Assembly: GCA_025200525.1 (NCBI GenBank) | Contig: CM045763.1 | Coordinates: 61,329,018 to 61,393,017 of the forward strand | Reading direction: 5' to 3' | From: Camellia lanceoleosa | Lineage: Eukaryota > Streptophyta > Magnoliopsida > Ericales > Theaceae | Length of the DNA stretch: 64,000 bases | Part shown: positions 23,223-33,964 of the stretch, piece after piece | How positions within the stretch are numbered: the first letter of the stretch is position 1 | Layout: each line of letters opens with the position of its first letter | Position numbers and translations under genes: made by a program | Notes under the pieces: model-generated | The model's database searches: none | Told to the model about the DNA's origin: nothing | What the model saw: only the letters and a program-made list of their open reading frames with translations

Positions 23223-23761
23223 TGTGTGTGTCAATTTCCAACCACACTGTCAATCAAGCACTCAGCTGGAGAACACTGGCAGAATAAATTAAGCCTGAAC
23301 GACCTATCACAAAAAGAATGGATTCTGGCGGTGGTTCGTCCACCTGGGGGCACTCCGACAATCAAGTCAGTTATCTCTCAAAGATAGTAAAAGTGCTTAA
23401 CTCACTATTCAGAGCCTAAAAAGCATACCTTAGTCCCATGAGGGTGCCTCTCTTTTATAGCCAACACAAACCTAGTCCCAATAAAAGCCTAGTTTCAATG
23501 GACTTAGGATTACTGCGAATCTTGGACTCCCAGTAGGATTGGGATAAACTCTCTAAGAGTCTTATCTTTACCTAAACTGAAGTCCTCTCTCATTTTAGGA
23601 CTCTTGTCCCTTATCCGCTTATCTCGGATTTCGGTATCTTCGCAAATAATCTCGGCCTAGCCAAGATGATCTCGGCGTCATGACCAGGACACGTGGCATC
23701 TCGGCTGGCACTTCGGTAACACCTCGGCCACATGTTGTCATTCAAAAATTATGTCCCCACA
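23223..23761 (-). mobile_element. Solo LTR of the Tat family also seen in elements A and B (539 bp)
   Basis: The plus strand reads TGTGTGTGTCAATTTCC... to ...ATGTCCCCACA. This is an LTR in minus orientation, aligned along its length with the LTRs of elements A and B. They share the GGCGGTGGTTCG...CCCGACAATCAAGTC region, the TTTTATAG TATA complement and the TCTCGGCCTAGCC block. A perfect TTATT target duplication flanks it (23218-23222 and 23762-23766). No internal sequence is present. Confidence 0.9.
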
Positions 23762-24325
23762 TTATTCCTTAGATTTTTTTACAAAATAGTCAACTCCCTT
23801 GATGCAATAAATGATAATTCCATTGATAATAATAAAAATTTAATTAATTAAACATAAAATAATTATTCCATTAAACCAAACGTTACCTTGGGCTAAGGCA
23901 AAAAAAAGAGGGAATTTTGATGATAGTCCCTTTTACTCAACATGGGCCTTTCGATCAATTTTCAAATGGGCTACTTATCAGTAACTCTCATATACAAAAT
24001 TTAAAATCTATCTAATTTAAAAATAAAATACTTATACCAATTAGTCCTACATATTTTTAATTGTTACCAAATTTTTTTTTTTTTAACTTTGAAAATGCTG
24101 TTATATTTCACCACCGCCGAATTTTCGTCAGACGATCATCAGAGGCTCGTCGAAATATTCAATATCATCGAGTAGTCGCCGGAGTATCATCGAAAGTTCA
24201 TCAGAGTATCGCTGAAGTGATTTGAACATCACTAGAAGTCGCCGGAATGTCCAAAATGTTTGTTAAACGTCAAGAATATTATTAGAGACTCATTGGAATG
24301 TCCAGAATATTGCCATATATATATA

Positions 24326-24612
24326 TATATATAAGAAGAATAAATAGAGAAATTATAGTGAAAAAAATAGCAAAATATGTTAAATATTGATAAACTAAAA
24401 GTTCAAAAAAAAATTAAAACAAAATAAAATAAAAAACAACAACAACAAACAACAATGGGAAAAAGTATATTTATTTTTTAATTTTTGTAGGGTTTAAAAA
24501 AATAATCTCCAATATTGATCAAACTGAAAAATAAGTTTTAAAATTGTAAAATATTACGTTTCAAAGTATAATTTTATTAAGCATTTATCCTTATTAATCA
24601 AACTAGAAAACA
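24326..24612. repeat. Direct repeat, copy 2 (partner at 22293-22580)
   Basis: Same orientation as copy 1, preceded by (AT)n at 24306-24332. The pair encloses about 1.7 kb, of which 544 bp are the Tat-family solo LTR and its target duplication. Confidence 0.75.
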
Positions 24613-24620
24613 TATTATGA

Positions 24621-24731
24621 AACTGTAAAATTTTACAGTTCTAAATAATGTTATGAAACTGTAAAATTTTACAGTTTTAAAACATGATTTATTTCAGCAC
24701 CAAAAAATTGAAATTGTAAAATTTTACAGTT
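24621..24731. repeat. Three near-identical 20-bp palindromes
   Basis: AACTGTAAAATTTTACAGTT occurs exactly at 24621-24640 and 24657-24676, and with one mismatch at 24712-24731. Spacing is 36 and 55 bp. Function is unknown. Confidence 0.8.
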
Positions 24732-25559
24732 TTCATCGCCTGTAACTAAAACTTAAAAATAACTTGTGTAGAACTTAAAAATTTTCTCCATTAAAACAGG
24801 AAAATAGAAGTGTGTAGTAGAGAAAAGGTAGAAAAATTAAGAAATCGAAGGAAAAGAAACAGATATAGAGAGAATATTGTACTCCGGCAACTATTTTTTG
24901 TTTAAATTTGGTCTGATCTCATGTAAATTTACTTAGATCTGATGTGTGATGTAGATTTGAGTAGATCTATTCATCTTCTTCGCCGGAAACTCTTCTTTTT
25001 CGCCGTTGGTAAGGGTGAAGTTAAGAGTCAATGATCGGTGGTTGCTCGTGAACCCCAAGCAATGGTGGTCATTGGTAACTAAATATTATAAAGAGAAAGA
25101 GAAAAAGTGAGGAATAGTCGCCGATCATTGGAAATCAGAAAAAGAAAGAGGGAGAGAAGGACTAATGCACAAGAAGAATGAAGAAGAAAAATAGATAGTG
25201 GACTTTTGAGAAATAGACTTATTCTCTTTTAAATAGGACTTCCAAGTAATTTGCTCTTCTTAAAATGTTTGTCTGAGCCCATAATTACGCTTCTACTAAA
25301 CCCAACGAGAAATTGTTGAGAGTCTTAAATTTATTCTCTATTTATTTTTTATTTACAAATTGCCATTATGCATATTATTTTTAAAATTTTAATACAAAAA
25401 TAATGGACCTTATATCAATTTAGAGTATCACCTAAACTTGCTCTTGCATTGGAGCACTAAACGATTTCTTCGTCACATATGAATGTTTGGATTTGCTTAT
25501 TTGGTGGGTTTTTTTATTTTTGTTTTTAGTGAAATTTTTTCTAAATCTTTTTAAAAAAC
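24732..25559. other. Non-coding DNA
   Basis: Purine-rich and AT-rich sequence without coding potential or a recognised element. GCCGG-containing short words recur both here (24975-25010) and at 24110-24260, hinting at one old non-autonomous element spanning both, but no ends could be defined. Confidence 0.4.
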
Positions 25560-26400
25560 CTTTAAGCTTCTAAATTCAGCTCTGAGAAGGAGATTTGGGC
25601 CAAATAATGGCCAAGCTACATCAACACGGAACATGGTGTTGGGCCTCAAAAGGAGAGCTTGGGACGCTGAGGCCGAATTGGATCTGTGCTGAATGTGGTA
25701 GAACACCAATTTAGGATTGTCCGAGATGTACTTGGCCAAGCTGAGGTTGAACACGATGTCAGACCAAGCTTAGCCCATGCGGATCATGGTGTTAGGCCGG
25801 GCTTGGACGAACAGGCCCGCAAACCGGACTGTGGTTGTATTTGGCCAAGTTGTAGGTGGTTCAGACTGCGAATGTGAAGATAGGCGATCCACGAGGCCGC
25901 AGTGTGAGGCTGAGATGCCGAGCGATGCGTCCCGCGTCTTGTCAGTTCTGATGGATCGGTCTAGTTTTGCTCGGCAGTGGCTATCCATTATAATGTTTGC
26001 CTCACCAAGTAATAGCTCAATTCAATATGCCACATGGTCCAATGATAAGAAAAGGGAAATCCACTTCTGGTATGCGTCAATACCGTTTGGTGGTTCGACA
26101 AACACTGATTGGAAGTTTTGGTCTGTACATGTGTAAGAAATGTAGAGGAGGGCATAGTTGTCTGTCCAGAGAAGGACAGTAGAGGTAGTACGCCCACAAT
26201 CTCTAAGACTACATGGTCAACCTTGAAAAGGAGGAGCAGGCAACCGTTAGAGATAAGCGAATTCTATCGACTCTCTCTCTACATTCTTCTTCTTCTCCAA
26301 GTGTGTTGACTTGATCGTCGGAGGGTTTATCCGGCAGCACATCGCCGAGCAGCTCACCGTCTTTCTGTTCTTAAGATAAGTAACGCTACATGAAGCTTGG
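25560..26400. mobile_element. Possible LTR remnant, GC-richer than surroundings
   Basis: This block is clearly richer in G and C than its flanks. Near 26308 it contains TTGACTTGATCGTCGGAG, a word also found in the LTRs of elements A and B (46635-46660 in A). Upstream runs of GGCC/CCGAG words also resemble those LTRs. No matching partner, primer site or target duplication was found. The many short overlapping frames here are a composition effect. Confidence 0.4.
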
Positions 26401-27790
26401 ACTCAAGGAGTACGGAGAACAGAAAATATTTCATCCCCATACAAGCTCTATGAGATAACTTTGAAATTTAAAAAAAAAAATCAAAAAAATATATAGAAAA
26501 GACAAAAACTAGTGAACTTTTAAACAAGGCAGACTGAAAAAGTTAAAAAAAAAAAAAAAATGACATAATTTTGAAAAAAATCACTAAAAAAAAAACACAA
26601 TAAAAAATGAGTGACTTTTTTATGAGATCCCAAACACCATTGTGCTGAGCAACATTGGCTTTTTTGAATTAGATCTTGGTGTATTTGGTGCAATTTATTA
26701 TAAATTAAAAGTTGAAAATCTAAAAATAGAAATCAAAACCAATCTTTACTCAACTTTTTTTTCCAACTTAGTTAAGTTAAATATGCATAATAAGCTATAA
26801 ACAAAACTTGCACTAAACTGTCTGACATGAAATCCTACAAAAAGAAAATAAATAAATTATAAGAACATCTCTACTCAAACCTTCAAAATTTGGTATGTCG
26901 AATTTTTTTTGAAGGCTTGAGTGATAAATTGGCATATGTCAATTTGACATTTCTTACAAGAAAACTCTCCGCTTGATATGCCAAATATATTATTCTATTA
27001 TTTTTTTACATTAATAATTTCTTTTTGCACTTCATTGTTTAAACAAAAAAATACATCAACTACACAGCATGCTGAGGTTCCTGCTAAAATTACATCACCA
27101 TTTAAAGTCATGGGTGGAGCAAAGACCTGAGAGTCATTTATTAAGCAGCTCAAATAAGCTGCACTAAATAGTCACTTCTCCATTCTAAAAAAGTGTTGAA
27201 TAATCCTGATATACCAAGTGACATTGCCGATGTTGGATGTTGTTGTCCACATGACATTTTCTGTTCAATTTTGAACATTAGTTAGTTTTGAACGGTTAAA
27301 ATAAAATAAAAACTTAAAAAGACCAAATGTAATTTACCTTTTAGAATCATGGAATAATGTAATAGAATCTTTTTTTTTTTTTGGTATATGAGGAGTCAGA
27401 TTTCATGGCTAATTTGACCACAAAATGGCCACCAGACTAACATTTTCCAAACTTTTGTTCAGCCTTACCATATCCCAATTCTGCTGAATACAAATTGCTA
27501 AACATCTTTGCCCTATTGTAATCCAGCCTTTTCCTCATTATTCAGTTTTTTCTTTTTCCCTTTTTTCATTTTTGGTTTTTGTTTGTTTGTTAGATCAGCT
27601 TTTATGCTGGTGTTGTTTGGATTGACATTGCTATCTTGATTTGTATACCATTTGCAGCTTTATAATTGTATCCCAAAATTCTTATCAACTTTGTATGATT
27701 GGCTGCTTTAGGCTTCTTCTTTCCTATGGAATATTCTCCATTACCCTCTGAGCCATTCACTACTGTCAAGTCATGGTTAAAGAAAAACAG
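26401..27790. other. AT-rich non-coding DNA
   Basis: Poly-A and poly-T tracts (26467-26600, 27371-27383) and no recognisable coding region. GAACATCTCTACTCAAACC near 26873 resembles MITE ends, but no partner end was found. Confidence 0.5.
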
Positions 27791-28172
27791 GATCCTTTCT
27801 TTGAGTTTCTTGCTTGACTTTTCACTCGTTGGGTTATTGGATCTATTTTTAGGCTCAATTTCGATGATCCAAACCGTTCACATTTTAAAATTTATTGAGT
27901 ATATCATACTTATAAAAAATTAAGTTGTTCGGATATCAGAAAGTATGTGTTCGGAAAACTGTTTATTAAATTTTCTTAAAAAATGGTTTTTAGTTCGATG
28001 TTCCGAACACATGCTTTTTGATATCTAATCAAATTGATTTTTTGTAGGTATGATATATTCAATAAATCTTAAAATGTGAACGGTTTGAATTATCGAAATT
28101 GAATCTAAAAGTATGCCTAATAATCTAACAAGTAAAAAGTCAAGTGAGAAACTCAAAAAAAGAGATTCTGAT
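27791..28172. mobile_element. Foldback element (long hairpin, about 380 bp)
   Basis: The left arm (27791-27960) and right arm (about 27990-28172) are inverted copies of one another over some 170 bp, separated by a short AT-rich loop. The pairing is visible in words such as TATGTGTTCGGAA / TTCCGAACACAT and TTGAGTTTCTTGCTTGAC / GTCAAGTGAGAAACTCAA. The mirror-image peptides in frames at 27699-27923 (+) and 28025-28246 (-) are a consequence of this. No clear target duplication was identified. Confidence 0.8.
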
Positions 28173-28475
28173 TCGTTAAAGAGGCCCATCATAAATGGTG
28201 TACCTGTATATGTTTTTTCTTCTGGTAGCATTACGAAACAGTTCATCTATTGGCACTGAAATTACTAACGAGTTTAAATATAATTATTGTCATACAAGTG
28301 TGAATTTTTTATACTCATCTCATCTGAGAATTTTTTTGTCTGATTTTATAATCGAGTTCTGTATTTTAATTTATTTTTTTTTTATCAAGAAATTGATTGT
28401 TGAAAATTGAGATTGTCCAAATCTTTGTAAAGCAGGGTATAGTAAATAAAATAAAATCAATTAAGTTTTAATTTA

Positions 28476-28883
28476 GGGTAAATTATACAAATAGTTTCTA
28501 TAATTTACATAATGTGTCAATTTGGTCCATATTATTTCAATTTGCTCTATTTTATCTTTTAATTTTACGGATTGTGTCATTTTAGTCCAATAAATAACAA
28601 TTGTTAAGTTTGGTGGACGAAAAATCAAATTATGTGTCAATTTGGTCCTTATAATTTACACAATGTGTCAATTTGGTCATTGTCAAAATCGAGCAAATTA
28701 AAATAATAGGGACCAAATTGACACATTGTGTAGACTTTCTGTCTACCAAACTTAACAACCGTTATTTATTAGACAAAAATGACACAATCTATTAAATTAA
28801 AAGGCAAAATTAAACAAATTAAAACAATAAGGACCAAATTAACATATCATATAAATTATAGAGACGTTTTGCATAATTTACAC
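28476..28883. mobile_element. Mutator-like MITE with 9-bp target duplication (408 bp)
   Basis: The inverted ends are GGGTAAATTATACAAA and, on the other strand, GTGTAAATTATGCAAAA. A perfect 9-bp direct repeat TTTAATTTA flanks it (28467-28475 and 28884-28892). Most of the element is self-complementary around a centre near 28680, with TGTGTCAATTTGGTCC and GGACCAAATTGACACA in opposite halves. The 9-bp duplication points to the Mutator superfamily. Confidence 0.8.
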
Positions 28884-29039
28884 TTTAATTTATGTTTGGA
28901 TTGTAAAAAATTCCAGTCGAGATCAAGAAGTTAAGGTTCAGCCTATTGTAAAATTCATTAAATTTTGAACACGAATCTAACATAATTGGATAATCTTTTA
29001 TGCACTAACAAAAAAATCAAATAAAAAAGAAAATCATTT

Positions 29040-29140
29040 GTATAAGGACACCACCTCATCATCAGCAACATCACCCTATGTCTACCACCACCACCATTCC
29101 ACCACCACCTCATTATCACCGCGATTGCCACCTCCACCAT
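29040..29140. repeat. CCA-rich low-complexity tract
   Basis: Runs of CCACCACCA and related triplets. A G-rich counterpart (GGTGGT) lies at 30446-30585. Neither is coding. Confidence 0.7.
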
Positions 29141-29208
29141 TTCGTTGTCACTGCCATTGTCAAAAAATATTGAAAATATATTTTATCCTCATCATCACTA
29201 CCACAGTG

Positions 29209-29604
29209 TAGTTAGAAATGTAAAAATGGCTTGCAGCCCGTGGGCGGTACGAAGCCCGTCTGTGGCCCGGGGTGGGCCTAAGCCCAATCCGAGACCCTGG
29301 GCGAGGGCCATCATTTTGAAGTCCGGCCCGGCCCGTGAACCCGACCCATCGACCCACTTAAGACCCATTCAAGGCCTGGCCCACTCGAGGCCCAGCATTT
29401 TTTTTATTGAAAAATAATAAAATTTTAATAGTAAAAAATAAAAAAATTTGTTCAGGCCCACCCAAGCCCACCGGCCCGAGCCCCACCCAAGGCCCAAATA
29501 CCCCCTAGGTTTGGGCCTAATTTTCTGATCCGCGGCCCAAATTTTGACAGGAGTCCGCGAGGCCCAACATGAGCCAACCCGAGCCAGGCCAAATTTACAC
29601 CCTA
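29209..29604. mobile_element. Probable hAT-like non-autonomous element rich in GGCCCG
   Basis: The ends TAGTTAGAAATGTAAAAATGGC and TAGGGTGTAAATTTGGC (minus strand) resemble the TAGGGGTGTAAAA...GGCCCG elements common in plants, which are usually assigned to hAT. The interior is packed with GGCCC/GCCCG words around an AT-rich centre. A clean 8-bp target duplication is not visible, so the superfamily is uncertain. Confidence 0.55.
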
Positions 29605-31039
29605 GGTGCAGTTTTATTTTTCATTGTACCCAAATTCAAAAAATACATAAAACAATTTTTTCATCCAAAGAAGCAGAATAAATTCAATGCAATTAGAATA
29701 CATTTAAAATTGATTATAAAAATTAAAATTAAAATTAAAAATAGTATTTTGTTGTGATTTACCTACAAGCCTAGTCTCACTTCATAGTACTAAAACTAAA
29801 TCATTGACCCATTCCAAAATCTAAGTAGTTAATGAATCTATGCAAGGATTATAACAATTGTGATTTGATTGCTGAGATTGGAACCATTTGGTACACATCA
29901 ATATCTATATAACAGGCTAAGAGCAAAAGCAAGAATAGTCTATTTCAACCAGTGTCAATATAATTGTTCCTATCGTCTACTTGTTTGTTTTCGTTTCACT
30001 TTCTTTTTCTTTGTCTAAACTCCTCGACAAGATTCAACAAGATTAACCTACTTAAAAGGGACAACACTCTTCAACCCTTCTTTGGGTTCGAACTTGGTTG
30101 TGTGAATACAAAATATTCTTTCATATTGATGCTGAAAACTTGAGCTTTCAATAACCTCAAAAGTTTGTAACCACTTATTGAGCCCTTGGAATTGGAAAAC
30201 CCCATTTTGGTCCAGCCCTTTTTTGCAATTATTTCAATTAGTTTTGATGGATAGGTGCTCAATTTAAATTAAGGGTAACAAATGGACAAGTTTGGGTGTG
30301 TCAAAAAAGGTTATACATTTAAAATAACTACATTCAAACTTGTCCATTTAGTAAATCAGTTTGAAGTGGTTGGATTAAATTGCACACAAGGTTAGACAAA
30401 TGAATTCGACTAACTCATTTATTTAATCAATTTTTTTTCCAATAGAGATGGTGGTGGTGGTGATGTTGGTGGTGGAGGAGTTGCTGCAATGGTAGTGGTG
30501 GTAGTGAGGGTGGTGGAGTGGGAACAATGGTGGTGATTTTGGTGGTCATAAAGTAGTTGTGGTCGTGGTGTGGTGGTGTGGAGATGTTATCCGTTTAAAT
30601 TCTTGTTGAACTTTACTCCACATTTTTCATCTCAATTATCTTCTATAATATTTTCTTGCATTATAGAATGAACATTTATAAATTTTTTAAATTGTGTGTA
30701 ATTAGTTATAACCTAGACAGAAGGAGGCGAATACAATTTTAAAACAGTGACTAATTGTTACTATCACAATTTCACTACCCATTTTCTCAACCCTAGTCTT
30801 AGATCACTACAATTTTAAAGACACAACAAAATCACTACTCTTTTTCTCATTCAATAATTTTGAATAATTAGATGAATGAAAAAACAGATTAGCAATTATT
30901 AAATGCATTAATTATTAGATGTAAAAGACATTCTTCAACCCAAAAATAAAAAATACGATGACATTTACACCAAATGAAATTTATATAATAGAATAAATAT
31001 ATAAACATATTATAGCTTATGGTCACCCTAGGTCCCCTA
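29605..31039. other. Non-coding DNA with a GGT microsatellite
   Basis: AT-rich with a GGTGGT-rich tract at 30446-30585. No coding region or element end is recognised. Confidence 0.5.
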
Positions 31040-31687
31040 CAGTGGCGGAGTCACACCTGGTCTAGGGGGTCATGCGCCCCCTGGTTTTGGAATTTTTTTT
31101 GTAAATATAAAGAAAACATTTTAAATAAAAAAAATTATAAAATATTATTTAGAGTGAAATATCAATGACATTTTTAAAAATATGAGAGTAATAATTGTTG
31201 TTTTTTTTTATTAAAAATAAAGATATTACGATAAGTCATATTATTAGTTATGAAAATTTCAATACAATGGTGATGTCCATTATTATTAATATGCTGTTAT
31301 AATTAATCTTAATGAAGATATGGAATTTATTGAATTGTTGGTTACATTTGACATGTAGGGTTTGTCCTCTATGTGTTTCTTTACTATTAGTTGATAATAT
31401 CATATGTCAATGATGACGTAGTATTACTATTATATTGAATTTTTACTGAAATTTTGTATAAAAAAATACTTTATCATTATATAATTTATTTTCAAACTTA
31501 CATTCGTGATTTTTTTTATATTGTCTATGATATATTAGTTACAAATAATATATATATATATATATATATATATTTATCTTTCTTAAAGTCAATCGTAAAA
31601 ATTTATATGAAATATTTTTATAAAAATTTTTAATATTATAACTAGTAAGTATATCCTCTAATTTATTTATTTTTTACTCTGCCACTG
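31040..31687. mobile_element. hAT-like non-autonomous element (648 bp)
   Basis: The ends are CAGTGGCGGAGT and CAGTGGCAGAGT (minus strand), a widespread plant hAT terminus. The flanking octamers GTCCCCTA (31032-31039) and GTCCCTGC (31688-31695) agree in part, as an aged 8-bp duplication would. The interior is AT-rich, includes (AT)n at 31543-31573, and has no transposase. Confidence 0.7.
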
Positions 31688-32263
31688 GTCCCTGCCATTA
31701 AAATTTCCAATTCCTACAAAGTTTCTCTTCCCTTTTGAAGAGACAGCATCTCTCAGTCCCCTATAATGATGTTCATAGCAAGATGAAACCACCCCAATCA
31801 TCACATGCATGTGGTGGGACATTTACAAGCATTTGGATGATGGGGAAGGATTTACATATATATTATGTTAGTAAGATTACATATTAATTCCATTCATTTG
31901 TATAATATGCATATATATTTTTTTATATTTGAGTTTGATCAATGATTGAAATAGGGGACCCTTTCCACCTCTAAAAAGACCATCTCTTTTTCATCAAATG
32001 AATCTTCACTTTATAGGTAAATTCACTCCTATTATAATGCAATATACAGATACATGAGTATATCCTATATAACAACTCTACAAATGTCTATCTAAAAAAA
32101 AGTCCATGAAGAAACATAATTAAAAGTTGAATACATATTGTATATGGACAAATAAGATGTTTAGAAATAAATCTCAAAAAATAATAATAATAATAATAAT
32201 AAAATATTGTGTAAAATCATTTTCTTATAAATTTTGTATTTGAATTCGAATCATTTATCAATA
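31688..32263. other. Non-coding DNA
   Basis: AT-rich with an ATA microsatellite near 32180-32203. No gene or element ends are recognised. Confidence 0.5.
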
Positions 32264-32542
32264 GGGCACATTTGATTATCATAAGAATAAGAGGTGAATA
32301 AAATTATTCTTGGGATAATGGAACCAACATGACAATGTACATATATGTACAATGGTCAGAATTAGACAACATTATTGTATATTGTTATTAGGATAAACTA
32401 TAAATACACCTTGTCAGATTTGATTAAAATACGAATAATTTTCTGTGGTTTTAAAAATTACATTCTACTTCCTGAGATTTTTAATTTCATAACAAATTGC
32501 TCCTTTTTATTAATAAATCATTAAGTCAATTAACAGTTTTTA
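32264..32542. repeat. 279-bp perfect direct repeat, copy left of element B
   Basis: The sequence from GGGCACATTTGATTATC to CAGTTTTTA is repeated without a single difference at 43381-43659, immediately right of element B. A normal insertion would duplicate only 4-6 bp. Confidence 0.9.
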
Positions 32543-33080
32543 GTGATTCAGCAGAAGAACACAGGCAGAGTAGACGGCTCCTTGTAACCTGCACAGAAGG
32601 AAAAGACTCCGGCGGTGGTTTCGACCACCCGGGGGTACTCCGACGATCAAGTCAGTATATCTCTCAAGGATAATCAAGTACTTAACTCACTAACTTGAGC
32701 ATAAAAAACGTACCTTAGACCCATGGGGGTGCCTCTCTTTTATAGCCAATCCAATCCTAGTCCCAACAGGAACCCGGTCCTAATGGACTTAGGACTCCTG
32801 CTAATCTAGGACTCTCAGTGGAATTAAGACATACTCCCTAAGAGTTTATCTTTACCCCAAACTGAAGTCTTCCCCAACCTTGGACTCTTGTCCACATCCA
32901 GTTTGAGCTTCCTCTTCATTCTAGGACTCTTGTCCTTTATCCGCTTATCTCGGATTCGATATCTTGAGGTATCCTCGGCCTAGCCGAGATAACCTCGGCA
33001 CAACTACCATAACACGTGGGAACTCTGGCGACACCGGTGTCACCTCGGCCCGCGTGTTGGTACTCGAAAATATATCCCCA
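32543..33080 (-). repeat. 3' LTR of element B, outer end missing
   Basis: It matches 42836-43378 but begins at AGTGATTCAGC, so the outer 40 or so bases present in the other LTR (TGTGTGAGTG...) are absent. It ends in TCCCCA rather than TCCCCACA. From about 32870 on it shows mostly small deletions relative to the right copy. Confidence 0.85.
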
Positions 33081-33964
33081 TTAACGCCTCTAGGTTCTAT
33101 TACCTCGGCATTCTGAGGTGATGGAACCTATCTTCGAATTTTATCTCGCACATCGGCCTAAGAACTTTTTAGCCGAGATCATTCATTCCAGGACGGCATG
33201 TCCTCTTCAGATTCAAATCAACTTCCTTACGTGTATGAGCTGTCATATACCAATCTTCAACCATTCTGAGGACGCGTTTCATTCTTACTGGTCCGTGCCA
33301 GTGACGCGCCTACAAGCCGTCTTTTCTCTGCCTAAGCCGTCTGGCGCATGCGTTACCCTAGGCGTCATTATTGCTGTTTTGCCGCCGCTTCACTTTTGAC
33401 AAAAACGTTTGTCTCTCTCTCCTTCGCTTCACTTCTGCATTTTGAAATTCTTGTTCTCTCTCTCTCTGAAGCTTTTTTTTTTTTCTTCTTTCGAATCCTC
33501 CATTGCCCCAAGCTCGAAGCTCTGCATTAGGTCTGCCTTTGCCATTTCTGTGGAGCTCAAGCCGCTGTCGCCTAAGTCACCTGACCTCGGCAGGACTTAT
33601 CTCGGCTTCATCCTTTCTGGTAAGCCCCTGTTCCCTTCTTTTCCATTTCTTTGATCGTTATTGGTTTTTCTCGCTTCTAATGTTCTGTTTGTCATGTAAT
33701 TTTTGAATCATTTCTTGATTTTGCATCTGAATACTTGCACCATCTCACTTCTGTTTTTGGCCTTCCACTTTCTTGTATTCCTGAATCTGAAACTTCTTTT
33801 GCTTTCTGTTTTCCATTCTCATTTATTCGTAGATTTAAGTTTGGGATTTGTTGTAGAACCATCAATCTCTAGGAAAGAACTGAAACAATCGATTACTTAG
33901 GTTTTAGCCGAGGTCCTTAAAATCCTTAAGAATACTGCTTCAGAGCCAAACACTTATAAAGACC
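33081..33964. other. Element B region between 3' LTR and antisense gene
   Basis: It corresponds to 57966-58903 of element A. It contains pyrimidine-rich tracts (33415-33490) and no conserved reading frame between A and B, so it is more likely promoter and leader for the antisense gene than coding. A polypurine-like stretch next to the LTR is damaged here. Confidence 0.5.

Noticed and set aside
25551..26309. Cluster of seven overlapping 60-119-codon frames
   Set aside because: The block is GC-richer, so frames stay open by chance; no frame has a recognisable domain, and both strands are equally open.
27699..28246. Two frames on opposite strands with similar hydrophobic peptides
   Set aside because: The similarity follows from the inverted arms of the foldback element.
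33118..33900. Run of short hydrophobic or serine-rich frames in element B
   Set aside because: They come from pyrimidine-rich leader sequence and are not conserved in element A.
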